From Coriobacteriia bacterium (lineage in GTDB: Bacteria; Actinomycetota; Coriobacteriia; Anaerosomatales; JAAXUF01), in the NCBI GenBank assembly GCA_031292615.1, contig JARLGT010000040.1, positions 1 to 36,679 of the forward strand: a DNA stretch of 36,679 bases, read 5' to 3'. Of this stretch, positions 25,813 to 33,882 are shown one piece after another (position 1 is the first letter of the stretch; the number at the start of each line of letters is the position of its first letter). A program made the translations under genes and the position numbers. The notes below the pieces were generated by a model. It did not search any database and was not told where the DNA came from. It worked only from the letters and a program-made list of their open reading frames with translations.

Positions 25813-26067
25813 ATGGCACACAAAAAGGGTCTCGGCTCCACAAAGAACGGGCGCGATTCTCGCGCACAGCGACTGGGCGTCAAGCGCTTTGACGGCCAGG
25901 AAGTTCACGCTGGCACGATCATCGTTCGCCAGCACGGCACGCACTTCCATCCCGGTGAGAACGTTGGCCGCGGTGGCGACGACACGCTGTTCGCTCTCGT
26001 CGACGGTGTTGTCGACTTCACTCGTGGCCTGAAGCGCCGCGTTCACGTGCGACCGTTCGAGGCCTAA
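25813..26067 (+). CDS. rpmA: 50S ribosomal protein L27
   Basis: An 84-aa ribosomal protein beginning [22 protein letters not shown]. The start lacks the cleavable N-terminal extension found in Firmicutes L27, which fits the absence of a prp gene next to it. It sits at the peptidyl-transferase centre. A strong terminator follows. Confidence 0.98.
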   Translation: MAHKKGLGSTKNGRDSRAQRLGVKRFDGQEVHAGTIIVRQHGTHFHPGENVGRGGDDTLFALVDGVVDFTRGLKRRVHVRPFEA

Positions 26068-26103
26068 AGGCCCGCATTCGCCGCACAAGACATGTAGCGT
26101 CGC

Positions 26104-26140
26104 GAGCCCCCCGTTCTCATCGTAGAGCGGGGGGTTCGTT
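26104..26140 (+). terminator. Terminator after rpmA
   Basis: GAGCCCCCCG (26104-26113) pairs with CGGGGGGTTC (26128-26137), with one G-U pair, around TTCTCATCGTAGAG. The following bases are TTCGTTCGT-like, weakly T-rich. It separates the ribosomal pair from obg, which has a possible -10 (TACACT, 26180-26185). Confidence 0.75.
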
Positions 26141-26244
26141 CGTATCAGCGCATCGACGCGTCAATCTGACCGCGTGGGCTACACTCGTGTCAGGCCGTTT
26201 GGTCGCACGTTGCGCGCCGGCCATATACAGAAACGAGCATCAAG

Positions 26245-27621
26245 GTGTTCATCGATGAGGTAAAGATTCACGTCAAGGCAGGTGACGGCGGCGCTGGATG
26301 CATGTCGTTTCGCCGAGAGGCCCATGTGCCCCGAGGCGGACCCGACGGCGGCGACGGTGGGCGCGGCGGTAATGTCGTGCTCGAGGCCGATCCCGCGATC
26401 TCGTCGCTCATGGAGTATCGGTTCAAGCACCACTTCAAGGCTGACAAGGGCGTGCACGGCAAGGGTCAGATTCGACATGGCGCCGGGGGCGACGAGCTGA
26501 CACTCAAGGTGCCGCTCGGGACGATCTGCCGCGACGCCGAGACCGGGGCGATCTTGGGCGACCTGACGCTGCCTGGCCAGCGGCTGACCGTGGCCCACGG
26601 CGGCTACGGCGGGCGCGGCAACATCCACTTCGTCACGCCTACTCGGCGTGCGCCGGCCTTCGCCGAGCTCGGCGAGCCTGCCGAGGAGCGCTGGATCGAG
26701 CTTGAGATGAAGCTCATGGCCGACGCCGCTCTGGTGGGGATGCCCAGCGTGGGCAAGAGCTCGCTCATCGCGCGCATGAGCGCCGCACGCCCCAAGATCG
26801 CGGACTACCCCTTCACGACGCTGGTTCCGAACCTGGGCGTGGTCAAGGCAGGCGGGCGTTCATTTGTTGTGGCCGACATTCCGGGGCTGATCGAGGGTGC
26901 GAGCGAGGGCAGGGGTCTCGGCCACGAGTTCCTGCGCCACATCGAGCGCACTGCGCTTATCGTGCACATCGTCGACCTGACGGGCAGTTACGAAGAGCGC
27001 GACCCGCTCGAGGACTACGACATCATCAACGCCGAGCTGGCAGCGCACGCTCAAGAACTCGCCGATCGCCAGCGCATCGTGGTGGGCAACAAGGCAGACG
27101 TCGCCGGCACCGACGACGCCTCCGCTCGCTTGCGTGCGCGGGCAGAAGCCGATGGAGTGCCGTACTTCGAGGTCTCCGCAATCACGGGTGTAGGGCTCGA
27201 TCCGATGATTCGTTCGGTAGCCGAGCGCGTCTTTGAGCTGAGAAGCGCCGCCGTACACCACGGTGCCGTCTACACGAGGGTCTGGACCCACGAGCCGCTC
27301 AACGACAAGGCCTACGAGGTCACCAACCTGGGCGGTCACGTCTTCGAGGTCACGGGACGCGGTGTCGAGCGCATGGTCATCATGACCGAGTGGAACAACG
27401 AGGAGGCCATCGCCTTCCTGCAGAAGCGGCTAGTCAAGGCCGGTGTCGAGAAGGCGCTCTCCGAGGCAGGCGCAATCGACGGCGATGAGATCCGTATCGG
27501 CGGCAAGGCCTTCGAGTTTGAGGGAGCGCTCGAGCGCGACCCGGAGGTCGCGTTCATCGAAGACCCGTTCGACGAGACAGATGAGGTTGGGGAAGTGTTC
27601 GAACCCGGAGGCCAGGCGTGA
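26245..27621 (+). CDS. obg: Obg/CgtA family GTPase
   Basis: A 458-aa essential GTPase for 50S assembly and stress signalling. It has the glycine-rich Obg fold (residues 1-158, VHVKAGDGGAGCMSF and GGPDGGDGGRGGNV), a G domain with GMPSVGKSS (near residue 167), DIPGLIEGASEGRGLGHEFLRH (switch II), NKAD, and a C-terminal OCT domain (about 345-425). GTG at 26245 starts MFIDEVKIHV directly. Its TGA overlaps the proB GTG (GTGA). The Asp/Glu-rich end (after 430) is a short acidic tail. Confidence 0.96.
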   Translation: MFIDEVKIHVKAGDGGAGCMSFRREAHVPRGGPDGGDGGRGGNVVLEADPAISSLMEYRFKHHFKADKGVHGKGQIRHGAGGDELTLKVPLGTICRDAETGAILGDLTLPGQRLTVAHGGYGGRGNIHFVTPTRRAPAFAELGEPAEERWIELEMKLMADAALVGMPSVGKSSLIARMSAARPKIADYPFTTLVPNLGVVKAGGRSFVVADIPGLIEGASEGRGLGHEFLRHIERTALIVHIVDLTGSYEERDPLEDYDIINAELAAHAQELADRQRIVVGNKADVAGTDDASARLRARAEADGVPYFEVSAITGVGLDPMIRSVAERVFELRSAAVHHGAVYTRVWTHEPLNDKAYEVTNLGGHVFEVTGRGVERMVIMTEWNNEEAIAFLQKRLVKAGVEKALSEAGAIDGDEIRIGGKAFEFEGALERDPEVAFIEDPFDETDEVGEVFEPGGQA

Positions 27622-28724
27622 CATCGCAGCAGCGCATCGTCATCAAGGTCGGCTCGTCCACTCTCACCGGTGAGGGAGGCGGCATCGACAGAGAGTTCGT
27701 CTCGACGCTCGTCGAGCAGATTGCCGATGTCGTGGGCGCGGGTGCCCAGGTGGTGCTCGTCTCCTCCGGAGCGATCGCCGCAGGCTTGGATCGGCTCGAC
27801 TTGGCCGAGCGACCCACCGACATGCCAAGCCTGCAAGCCGCTGCGTCAGTTGGCCAGGTCGTGCTTGCCGAGACCTACCAGACGCTCTTCGCCTCCCACG
27901 GGATCACAGTCGGGCAGGTGCTGTTGACTCGGCACGACACGGGTCACAGAGAGTCCTTCCTGCACGCGCGCGACACGTTCGAGCGGCTGCTGTCGCTCGG
28001 TGCCGTGCCTGTCGTCAATGAGAACGACACCGTCGCGGTCGACGAGATTCGCTTTGGCGACAACGACTCGCTTGCGGCGCTCGTCGCCACGATGGTCAGC
28101 GCAAACCTCGTCCTGCTGCTGTCCGACATCGCCGGGCTCTACGACGCGGACCCGCGGGTCTCGGCAGAGGCGAAGCTGCTCGAGCACGTCGAGGAGCTGA
28201 CGGACGACCTGGTCGCGGCCGCGGGCGGGAGTGGTAGCGACGTCGGAAGCGGCGGCATGGCCACCAAGCTCGACGCGGCGAATATGTTGATGAAGGCCGG
28301 CATCCCGATGGTGATCTGCGACGGGCGCCGCGCCGACGTCATCGCCGACGCGGTGGCCGGCCGACCCGTGGGCACTCTGTTTGCCGGTGGAGACGCAACG
28401 CTTTCCGCGCGCAAGCTCTGGATTGCTCTGGGCCGGAACCCCGCCGGCGAGATCGTTATCGATGACGGCGCCCGCGATGCGCTGGTCAAGCGCAACACCT
28501 CGCTGCTACCGGCGGGTGTGGTGGGCGTGAGCGGCCCGTTTGCCGCGGGCGATGCGGTAGTATTGAGGGACCGTAGCGGGACGATCGTGGCGCGGGGTCT
28601 GACCGAGCTCTCATCGGCGGACCTCGAGACGGTGAAGGGCTTGAAGTCCTCCCAGATCGCTGAGGTCTGCCCGGCTGTGGCCGGCAAAGAGGTCGTCCAT
28701 CGAGACCATCTGGTGGTTCTGTAG
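27618..28724 (+). CDS. proB: Glutamate 5-kinase
   Basis: A 368-aa enzyme for the first step of proline synthesis. An amino-acid kinase domain (KVGSSTLT at the start; SSGAIAAG; NENDTVAVDEIRFGDND; GSGGMATKLDAA) is followed by a C-terminal PUA domain (about 275-355). Length is normal. GTG at 27618 has GGAGG at 27607-27611 and overlaps the obg stop. proA follows after 48 bases. Confidence 0.96.
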   Translation: MTSQQRIVIKVGSSTLTGEGGGIDREFVSTLVEQIADVVGAGAQVVLVSSGAIAAGLDRLDLAERPTDMPSLQAAASVGQVVLAETYQTLFASHGITVGQVLLTRHDTGHRESFLHARDTFERLLSLGAVPVVNENDTVAVDEIRFGDNDSLAALVATMVSANLVLLLSDIAGLYDADPRVSAEAKLLEHVEELTDDLVAAAGGSGSDVGSGGMATKLDAANMLMKAGIPMVICDGRRADVIADAVAGRPVGTLFAGGDATLSARKLWIALGRNPAGEIVIDDGARDALVKRNTSLLPAGVVGVSGPFAAGDAVVLRDRSGTIVARGLTELSSADLETVKGLKSSQIAEVCPAVAGKEVVHRDHLVVL

Positions 28725-28772
28725 GTACGGTTGGCGAGTCAGGCAGCATCGAGGCGAAACGAGGTCGGGTCC

Positions 28773-30026
28773 ATGTCAGAGGTGCTGCGTCTCGCGCAGC
28801 GCGCCAAGGAAGCTTCCGGCGCGCTCGCAATCACGTCCACCGAGCAGCGTAATCGCGCCCTCGTGGCGATGGCCCATGCGCTGATCGTCAAGCAAGACGA
28901 CGTTCTGGCCGCCAACGCGGCCGACATGGACGCCGCGCGTGCTCGCGGCACTGCGGCCGGTCTGCTCGATCGTCTCGAGCTGACGCCCGCTCGGGTCAGG
29001 GAGATGTCCGACGCGCTTGGTGCTTTGTCGCTGCTGCCCGACCCCATCGGCGAGGTCGTCGAAGGGCACACGCTGCCCAACGGCATAGAACTGACCAAGG
29101 TGCGCGTCCCGCTCGGCGTGGTTGCAATCATCTACGAGGCCAGGCCCAACGTCACGGCGGACGCCGCCGGGCTGTGCCTCAAGACCGGTAACGCGGTCAT
29201 CCTCCGCGGCGGTTCGCTGGCCATCGAGAGCTGTCTGTCGCTGACGCGAGTACTCGCGCAGGCCGCCGAGAGCGCTGGCATGCCCATCGGCTGCGTGCAG
29301 TCGATCGAGTCGACCGACCACTCCGCCGCCGAGGAGCTGATGACGCTGCACGACTACATCGACGTGCTCATCCCACGCGGTGGTGCCGGGCTGATCAAGA
29401 GCGTCGTGGAGAACTCCAAGATCCCGGTCATCGAGACCGGCATCGGCAACTGTCACATCTACATCCACGAGTCGGCTGACTCCGAGATGGCCGAGCGAAT
29501 CGTGATCAACGCCAAGTGCCAGCGCCCCAGCGTGTGCAACGCAGCAGAGTCGCTGCTGGTCGACGAGGCTGTCTATGAGACCGTGCTGCCGAGCATCCTG
29601 ACGGCGCTCGAGTCGGCCGGCGTGACCGTGTTTGCTGACGACAAGACGCGCTCGTTGAGCGCCATCAGCCGCGTCGAAGCCGCCACGGAGGCCGATTGGG
29701 GTACCGAGTACCACGACCTGCGCATGTCGGTGAAGGTTGTCAGCGGCCTGAGCGAGGCGATCGAGCACATCAACACGTACGGCACCAAGCACTCAGAGGC
29801 GATCGTCGCAAGCGACTACTCGGCGGCCCGCCGCTTCCTGCACGAGATCGACGCCGCGGCGGTCTACGTCAACGCTTCGACGCGCTTCACTGACGGCGCC
29901 GAGTTCGGTCTGGGCGCCGAGATCGGCATCTCCACGCAGAAGCTCCATGCGCGTGGCCCCATGGGGCTTACAGCGCTCACCTCGACCAAGTATCTGCTCA
30001 TGGGCAGCGGACAGATTCGCGAGTGA
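28773..30026 (+). CDS. proA: Gamma-glutamyl phosphate reductase
   Basis: A 417-aa aldehyde-dehydrogenase-fold enzyme reducing glutamyl phosphate to the semialdehyde with NADPH. The motif VNASTRFTDGAEFGLGAEIGIST near residue 365 and the catalytic Cys in AKCQRPSVCNA (near residue 250) are clear. ATG at 28773 was taken since the length then matches the family; an in-frame start at 28731 would add 14 unmatched residues. It partners proB. Its end overlaps the region just before the nadD ribosome site. Confidence 0.96.
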   Translation: MSEVLRLAQRAKEASGALAITSTEQRNRALVAMAHALIVKQDDVLAANAADMDAARARGTAAGLLDRLELTPARVREMSDALGALSLLPDPIGEVVEGHTLPNGIELTKVRVPLGVVAIIYEARPNVTADAAGLCLKTGNAVILRGGSLAIESCLSLTRVLAQAAESAGMPIGCVQSIESTDHSAAEELMTLHDYIDVLIPRGGAGLIKSVVENSKIPVIETGIGNCHIYIHESADSEMAERIVINAKCQRPSVCNAAESLLVDEAVYETVLPSILTALESAGVTVFADDKTRSLSAISRVEAATEADWGTEYHDLRMSVKVVSGLSEAIEHINTYGTKHSEAIVASDYSAARRFLHEIDAAAVYVNASTRFTDGAEFGLGAEIGISTQKLHARGPMGLTALTSTKYLLMGSGQIRE

Positions 30027-30034
30027 GGAGCGCC

Positions 30035-30646
30035 GTGCGTCTCGGCATCATGGGTGGCACGTTTGACCCCATCCACTTCGGTCACCTCGTGACCGCGGAA
30101 GAGGCGCTCGTCCAGTTCAATCTGGACCGTGTCCTGTTCATGCCGACCGGGCATCCCGCGCTCAAGAGCAAGCAGCGCGTGACACCCGCCGAGGACCGCT
30201 ACCTGATGACGGTGCTGGCCACCGCCGCAAACCCCGACTTCGACGTCAGCCGCATGGAGGTCGATCGAACGGGGCTCACGTTCACGATCGACACGCTCCT
30301 CGCTCTTCGCGATGAGTATGGTCCCGGAACCGAGCTGTTCTTTATCACTGGCGCCGACGCCGTTTGGGAGATCGTGGGCTGGAAAGACGCCGAGAAGATC
30401 GCAGATCTGGCGACGTTCATCGCGGCGACTCGCCCGGGCTACGACCTGACGGCTGCCAGGAGTGCTCACGACGCTCAGGCCACGGGTTTCCGAATCGAGT
30501 ACATCTCGGTGCCCGCGCTGGCGATCTCTTCGACCGATCTGCGCGAGCGTGTGGCGCAGCGCCGCGCGATTCGCTACCTGACGCCGGAGTCGGTCGTCGC
30601 CTACATCGAGAAGCGCGGCCTGTATGGCGAAGTCGGTCGGGCATGA
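30035..30646 (+). CDS. nadD: Nicotinate-nucleotide adenylyltransferase
   Basis: A 203-aa nucleotidyltransferase that makes deamido-NAD from nicotinate mononucleotide and ATP. GGTFDPIHFGH near the start and the ISSTDLRERV motif near residue 172 are the diagnostic T/HxGH and ISxxxxR signatures. GTG at 30035 is preferred: AGGAG (30026-30030) lies 4 bases upstream, and MRLGIMGGTFDP is the usual start; an earlier in-frame GTG (30023) overlaps proA. yqeK overlaps its stop. Confidence 0.95.
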   Translation: MRLGIMGGTFDPIHFGHLVTAEEALVQFNLDRVLFMPTGHPALKSKQRVTPAEDRYLMTVLATAANPDFDVSRMEVDRTGLTFTIDTLLALRDEYGPGTELFFITGADAVWEIVGWKDAEKIADLATFIAATRPGYDLTAARSAHDAQATGFRIEYISVPALAISSTDLRERVAQRRAIRYLTPESVVAYIEKRGLYGEVGRA

Positions 30647-31224
30647 CGCCAGTCAGCTACGACGACGCCGTGTTGGCTGTTGAGGCTCGGCTCGGCCACA
30701 AGGCTGCAAAGCACTGCAAGCGAGTGGCTGCCACCGCGGCGCAGCTGGCTGGCGGGTACGGCGTCGACGTCGAAGCTGCTCGGCTCGCTGGGTTGCTGCA
30801 CGACTGGGACCGCGAGACGCCGGCTGAGACGCTGCTGGCGACCGCTGGCAACGATGGGCTTGCGGTCAGCGACGCGGATGCCGCCAACCCGCACCTGCTG
30901 CACGCTCGAACCGGGGCGATTGCGGTGCGCGAAGCGTTCCCCAGCCTTCCCGCAGATGTCACGCAGGCCATCTCTCGGCACACTCTGGGCGCGCCCGGCA
31001 TGACGCCGCTGGACATGATCGTCTACCTCGCGGACATGATCGAGCCGCACCGTGATTTCGAGGGTGTGGAGCGGCTGCGCGACGCGGTCGGCATTGTGTC
31101 GCTGCCCGAGCTTTTCGCGTTGGGCTACCAGCGCTCGGTCCGGTATCTGGTCGACGCTCGCAAGCGGATTCACCCCGACACAGTCGCTGTGTGGAATGCA
31201 CTGGTGGCAGGTGACCCGTCGTGA
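30643..31224 (+). CDS. yqeK: YqeK-type HD domain bis(5'-nucleosyl)-tetraphosphatase (symmetrical)
   Basis: A 193-aa HD-domain phosphohydrolase that cleaves Ap4A. The metal motif H...LLHDW is seen at KHCKRVA (near residue 23) and GLLHDWDRET (near 50); HTLGAPGMTPLDMIVYLADMIEPHRDFEGV is characteristic of YqeK. ATG at 30643 overlaps the nadD TGA. The nadD-yqeK-LytR_C-rsfS order is the classical neighbourhood for this family. Confidence 0.93.
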   Translation: MTPVSYDDAVLAVEARLGHKAAKHCKRVAATAAQLAGGYGVDVEAARLAGLLHDWDRETPAETLLATAGNDGLAVSDADAANPHLLHARTGAIAVREAFPSLPADVTQAISRHTLGAPGMTPLDMIVYLADMIEPHRDFEGVERLRDAVGIVSLPELFALGYQRSVRYLVDARKRIHPDTVAVWNALVAGDPS

Positions 31225-32342
31225 GTGACGAGAATCAGCGCCGAGTGAAGCACCAGCCCCCGGAGGCGCCGACCGGATACCGTCAGACGCGACGGGCATC
31301 GAAGTCGCTGAAGAAGGCCAAGCGCGCCGAGAGGCAGCACGAGGTATCGACGGTGCTCGGGCGCGTGATGAAGACGACGCGCGACATCGGCTACTACCTG
31401 GCGCTTGGCGTCGGCGTGCTGCTCGTCGGTATGCTGGTGCTGCTGCTCGTGGCAAGCGCCATCAACAGCATCGCTCGCTGGACTGCGAAGCGTGACACCG
31501 GCGCCAATACGGCCCAGGCCGAGGCCGAGCGCCGCGCCCGGGAAAACCTGCTGGTGATAGGCGAGCAGGACGGCAAGGCGACCGGCTTTTTGGCAGTGCG
31601 CATCTCGGGCAACGACAAGCAGATCTACGGGATCGCCATTCCTGACGGCGCTTTCATCGAGGTTCCTGGCGCAGGGTTCACTCGCGTCGGCGACAGCTAC
31701 ACCATGGGAGCGAACGTCTCGCTTTCAGCGATTTCGAACTACCTGACGGTGCCATTCCGGTCCTACGTGGTGGTGCCTGCAGCGGTCTATCAGCAGGCGA
31801 TGAAGAACCAGTCGGTGGCTCACGTGCTGGTCGCTAGTACGGCGAGCAACCTGACCACGGCGGCGCTGACGGGTCTGCAGTCCGACATAGACGCCGTTCC
31901 CAAGGCGAACACGGCCCTCGTGCCTCTGCCGGTGCAACCGGTGACGCTGGGAACCACCACCTATTTCGAGCCCCAGAAGGCTCAGGTCGCAGACTTGCTA
32001 ACGAAGTGGTGGGGAGTCGACCCATCCAAGGTGGCCCAGGTCACCCGCATCATTCTCTACAACGGGGCGGGCACTCCCGGCATCGCAAGTGATGCTGCCC
32101 AGCAGCTCATCCGGGCGGGTCTGCGCGTGGTCGACACGAAGAACGCGGACAACTTCAACTACCCTGCAACGCTCATCGTCGTTCAGCACGGCACTCTTCA
32201 GCAGGGCAAGGACATCGCCAACGTTCTCGGCGTGGGGCAGGTAAGTAGCAAGCCTTCCGACCAAGACATCGCCGACGTGATCGTGATCATCGGCAAGGAC
32301 TACAAGCCGCCCGCGGGCGGAACCACAGGAGGAACCAAGTGA
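31221..32342 (+). CDS. LytR C-terminal domain membrane protein with a degenerate LCP-like region
   Basis: A 373-aa protein with a charged cytoplasmic start (residues 1-50), one membrane helix (about 57-80) and an external part. Residues about 110-195 (VIGEQDGKATGFLAVRISGND, IPDGAFIEVPGAGFTRV, ISNYLTVPFRSYVVV) follow the layout of LytR-CpsA-Psr ligases, but the conserved Arg after IP is Asp and the RxR part is not seen, so it is probably not an active ligase. The LytR_C domain lies at about 275-360 (VTRIILYNGAGTPGIASDAAQQLI). It likely binds cell-wall polymers or peptidoglycan. GTG at 31221 overlaps the yqeK stop. Confidence 0.8.
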   Translation: MSDENQRRVKHQPPEAPTGYRQTRRASKSLKKAKRAERQHEVSTVLGRVMKTTRDIGYYLALGVGVLLVGMLVLLLVASAINSIARWTAKRDTGANTAQAEAERRARENLLVIGEQDGKATGFLAVRISGNDKQIYGIAIPDGAFIEVPGAGFTRVGDSYTMGANVSLSAISNYLTVPFRSYVVVPAAVYQQAMKNQSVAHVLVASTASNLTTAALTGLQSDIDAVPKANTALVPLPVQPVTLGTTTYFEPQKAQVADLLTKWWGVDPSKVAQVTRIILYNGAGTPGIASDAAQQLIRAGLRVVDTKNADNFNYPATLIVVQHGTLQQGKDIANVLGVGQVSSKPSDQDIADVIVIIGKDYKPPAGGTTGGTK

Positions 32343-32749
32343 CCATGACGTCGAAAGAAATAGCACTGCTGGCGATCGAGGCCGCAAGTGACAAGAAGGC
32401 CGAGGACATCGCCGCACTCGACGTCAGTCAGCTGCTCGTCGTGACGGAGTACTTTGTGATCGCCACCGGGCGCACGAACATCCAAGTGCGCGCCATCGCC
32501 GACTGGGTTGAAGAGGTGCTGCGCGACAAGGGCGGAGAGAAGCCGATCGGTCGCGAGGGCGCTGGCGAGGACAAGTGGGTGCTGCTCGACTACGGCGACG
32601 TGGTCATCCACGTCTTCCAACCGGCCGAGCGCGAGTTCTACCGGTTGGAGAAGCTGTGGAGCGACGCTCCACGACTCGAAGCTTCGGGCGAGATGTCGCC
32701 GCCTGCTGGCGGCGTGAGCGAGCGACACGCAATCGACGCCGAGTCCTAG
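32339..32749 (+). CDS. rsfS: Ribosome silencing factor RsfS
   Basis: A 136-aa RsfS/Iojap protein that binds L14 and blocks subunit joining in slow growth. DVSQLLVVTEYFVIATGRTNIQVRAIADWV and DKWVLLDYGDVVIHVFQPAEREFYRLEKLW are the family core. GTG at 32339 is taken because AGGAGG (32327-32332) lies 6 bases before it and it overlaps the previous stop; an ATG two codons later would have a 12-base gap. The last 20 residues are a non-conserved tail. Confidence 0.95.
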   Translation: MTMTSKEIALLAIEAASDKKAEDIAALDVSQLLVVTEYFVIATGRTNIQVRAIADWVEEVLRDKGGEKPIGREGAGEDKWVLLDYGDVVIHVFQPAEREFYRLEKLWSDAPRLEASGEMSPPAGGVSERHAIDAES

Positions 32750-32753
32750 GCTC

Positions 32754-33737
32754 GTGGTGCGTTCGCTGCTTGATCGATTCGGCGTTCCAGCCGCACTCGT
32801 GCTCGTCGCGGTGGTTTGGGGGTGGGCGTTTCTCGCCGTCGCCGACGCGATCGCGCGCTATCCCATGTACGCGTTTTTGGCGTGGCGGTTCGCCCTGGCA
32901 TCCGTCGCGTTTGTGGCGTTCTATCCCAAAGTCCTGAGGCGCATCAGCCGAGCAAGCCTGAAGATGGGGCTGCTGGCGGGTCTTGTGCTTTCGGCCGGGT
33001 ACATCCTGCAGACCTGGGGCTTGGACGGCGCCACCAAGACGACGCCGGCGCGCGCGGCCTTCATCACGGGCCTCTACGTTGTCATCACACCGCTCCTGCA
33101 GGCTGTGCTTCTGCGCAAACGACCCCGCACGTCGACGGTGATTGGCGGCATCATCGCACTTGGCGGGCTCTGGCTCCTCTCGGGCATCGGTTCGAGCGGG
33201 GGAGGCTGGGTTCTCGGCGACACGCTTGTGGTGCTTTGCGCAGTCGCGTTCTCGGTGCACATCATCGTGTTGGGCTCTACTGGTGAGCATCACGACACGA
33301 GCGTACTGACGCTCGTTCAGCTCGTCACGGTGGCGGTTGTGTGCACGGCCATCTCGGCGGTCAAGGAGCACGCGCCGATTCCCACGGACCCGTCGGTGAT
33401 CGCCGCGATTCTGCTGTGTGGCGTTCTGGCGTCTGCAGTGGCGTTCGCGGTGCAGACATGGGCGCAGCGAAGGCTTCCGCCCTCGCGGGTCGCGCTCATC
33501 CTGGTGACCGAGACGGCGTGGGGCGGCATCTTCGGATGGTCTGCCGCCGGCGTGTGGCCGGTGCGAGAGGTGGCGGGAGCAGCCGCGATGTTCGTCGGGC
33601 TCATCATCTCGGAGGCGCTGGCGGCCTTCGGGCCCAGCAGCGAGCGAGTGTCGTTCGAGCCGGCCGTGGAAGGCGCTGCGGCACCGGTAGTCGAGTCGAA
33701 GCTTGAACCCGAGGTCACAGGGGCCGAGCGGGCCTGA
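32754..33737 (+). CDS. EamA/DMT family transporter
   Basis: A 327-aa membrane protein with about ten helices arranged as two EamA repeats (WGWAFLAV near residue 22; QTWGLDGATKTTPARAAFITGLYVVITPLL near 85-115; ETAWGGIFGW near 258). These drug/metabolite transporters export or import small organic molecules; the substrate is unknown. The last 45 residues are acidic and hydrophilic. GTG at 32754 (a second GTG follows at once) lies 5 bases after rsfS and has no evident ribosome site, so start choice is uncertain. Confidence 0.88.
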   Translation: MVRSLLDRFGVPAALVLVAVVWGWAFLAVADAIARYPMYAFLAWRFALASVAFVAFYPKVLRRISRASLKMGLLAGLVLSAGYILQTWGLDGATKTTPARAAFITGLYVVITPLLQAVLLRKRPRTSTVIGGIIALGGLWLLSGIGSSGGGWVLGDTLVVLCAVAFSVHIIVLGSTGEHHDTSVLTLVQLVTVAVVCTAISAVKEHAPIPTDPSVIAAILLCGVLASAVAFAVQTWAQRRLPPSRVALILVTETAWGGIFGWSAAGVWPVREVAGAAAMFVGLIISEALAAFGPSSERVSFEPAVEGAAAPVVESKLEPEVTGAERA

Positions 33738-33744
33738 ACCGGGC

Positions 33745-33772
33745 TTGACCCGGCGATTGCCGCTGGTATACT
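33745..33772 (+). promoter_or_regulatory. Promoter of tRNA-Ala
   Basis: TTGACC (33745-33750) and TATACT (33767-33772) are separated by 16 bases, close to consensus. Transcription should start near 33780, about 27 bases before the mature tRNA. Confidence 0.7.
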
Positions 33773-33806
33773 AGCGCTCGCGCCCTGTCGGGGTGCACCC
33801 AGATGT

Positions 33807-33882
33807 GGGGCCTTAGCTCAGCTGGGAGAGCGTCTGGCTGGCAGCCAGAAGGTCAGGGGTTCGATCCCCCTAGGCTCCACCA
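33807..33882 (+). tRNA. tRNA-Ala, anticodon GGC
   Basis: A 76-base tRNA with encoded CCA. The acceptor arm GGGGCCT pairs with AGGCTCC (33872-33878, one G-U). The anticodon stem TCTGG/CCAGA encloses CTGGCAG, giving GGC at 33840-33842. The T-arm is CAGGGGTTCGATCCCCC-like. The last 30 bases overlap the 3' end of the recombinase frame on the minus strand, marking it as a probable attachment site. Confidence 0.97.
33853..33882. other. Probable attachment site (attL-like junction) at tRNA-Ala
   Basis: The 3' end of tRNA-Ala coincides with the 3' end of the recombinase frame. tRNA 3' ends are common integration targets, and an integrase gene abutting and reading into the tRNA is the usual layout. 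No second copy of this tRNA segment was found up to 36679, so the other junction lies outside or the core is too short to see. Confidence 0.45.
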
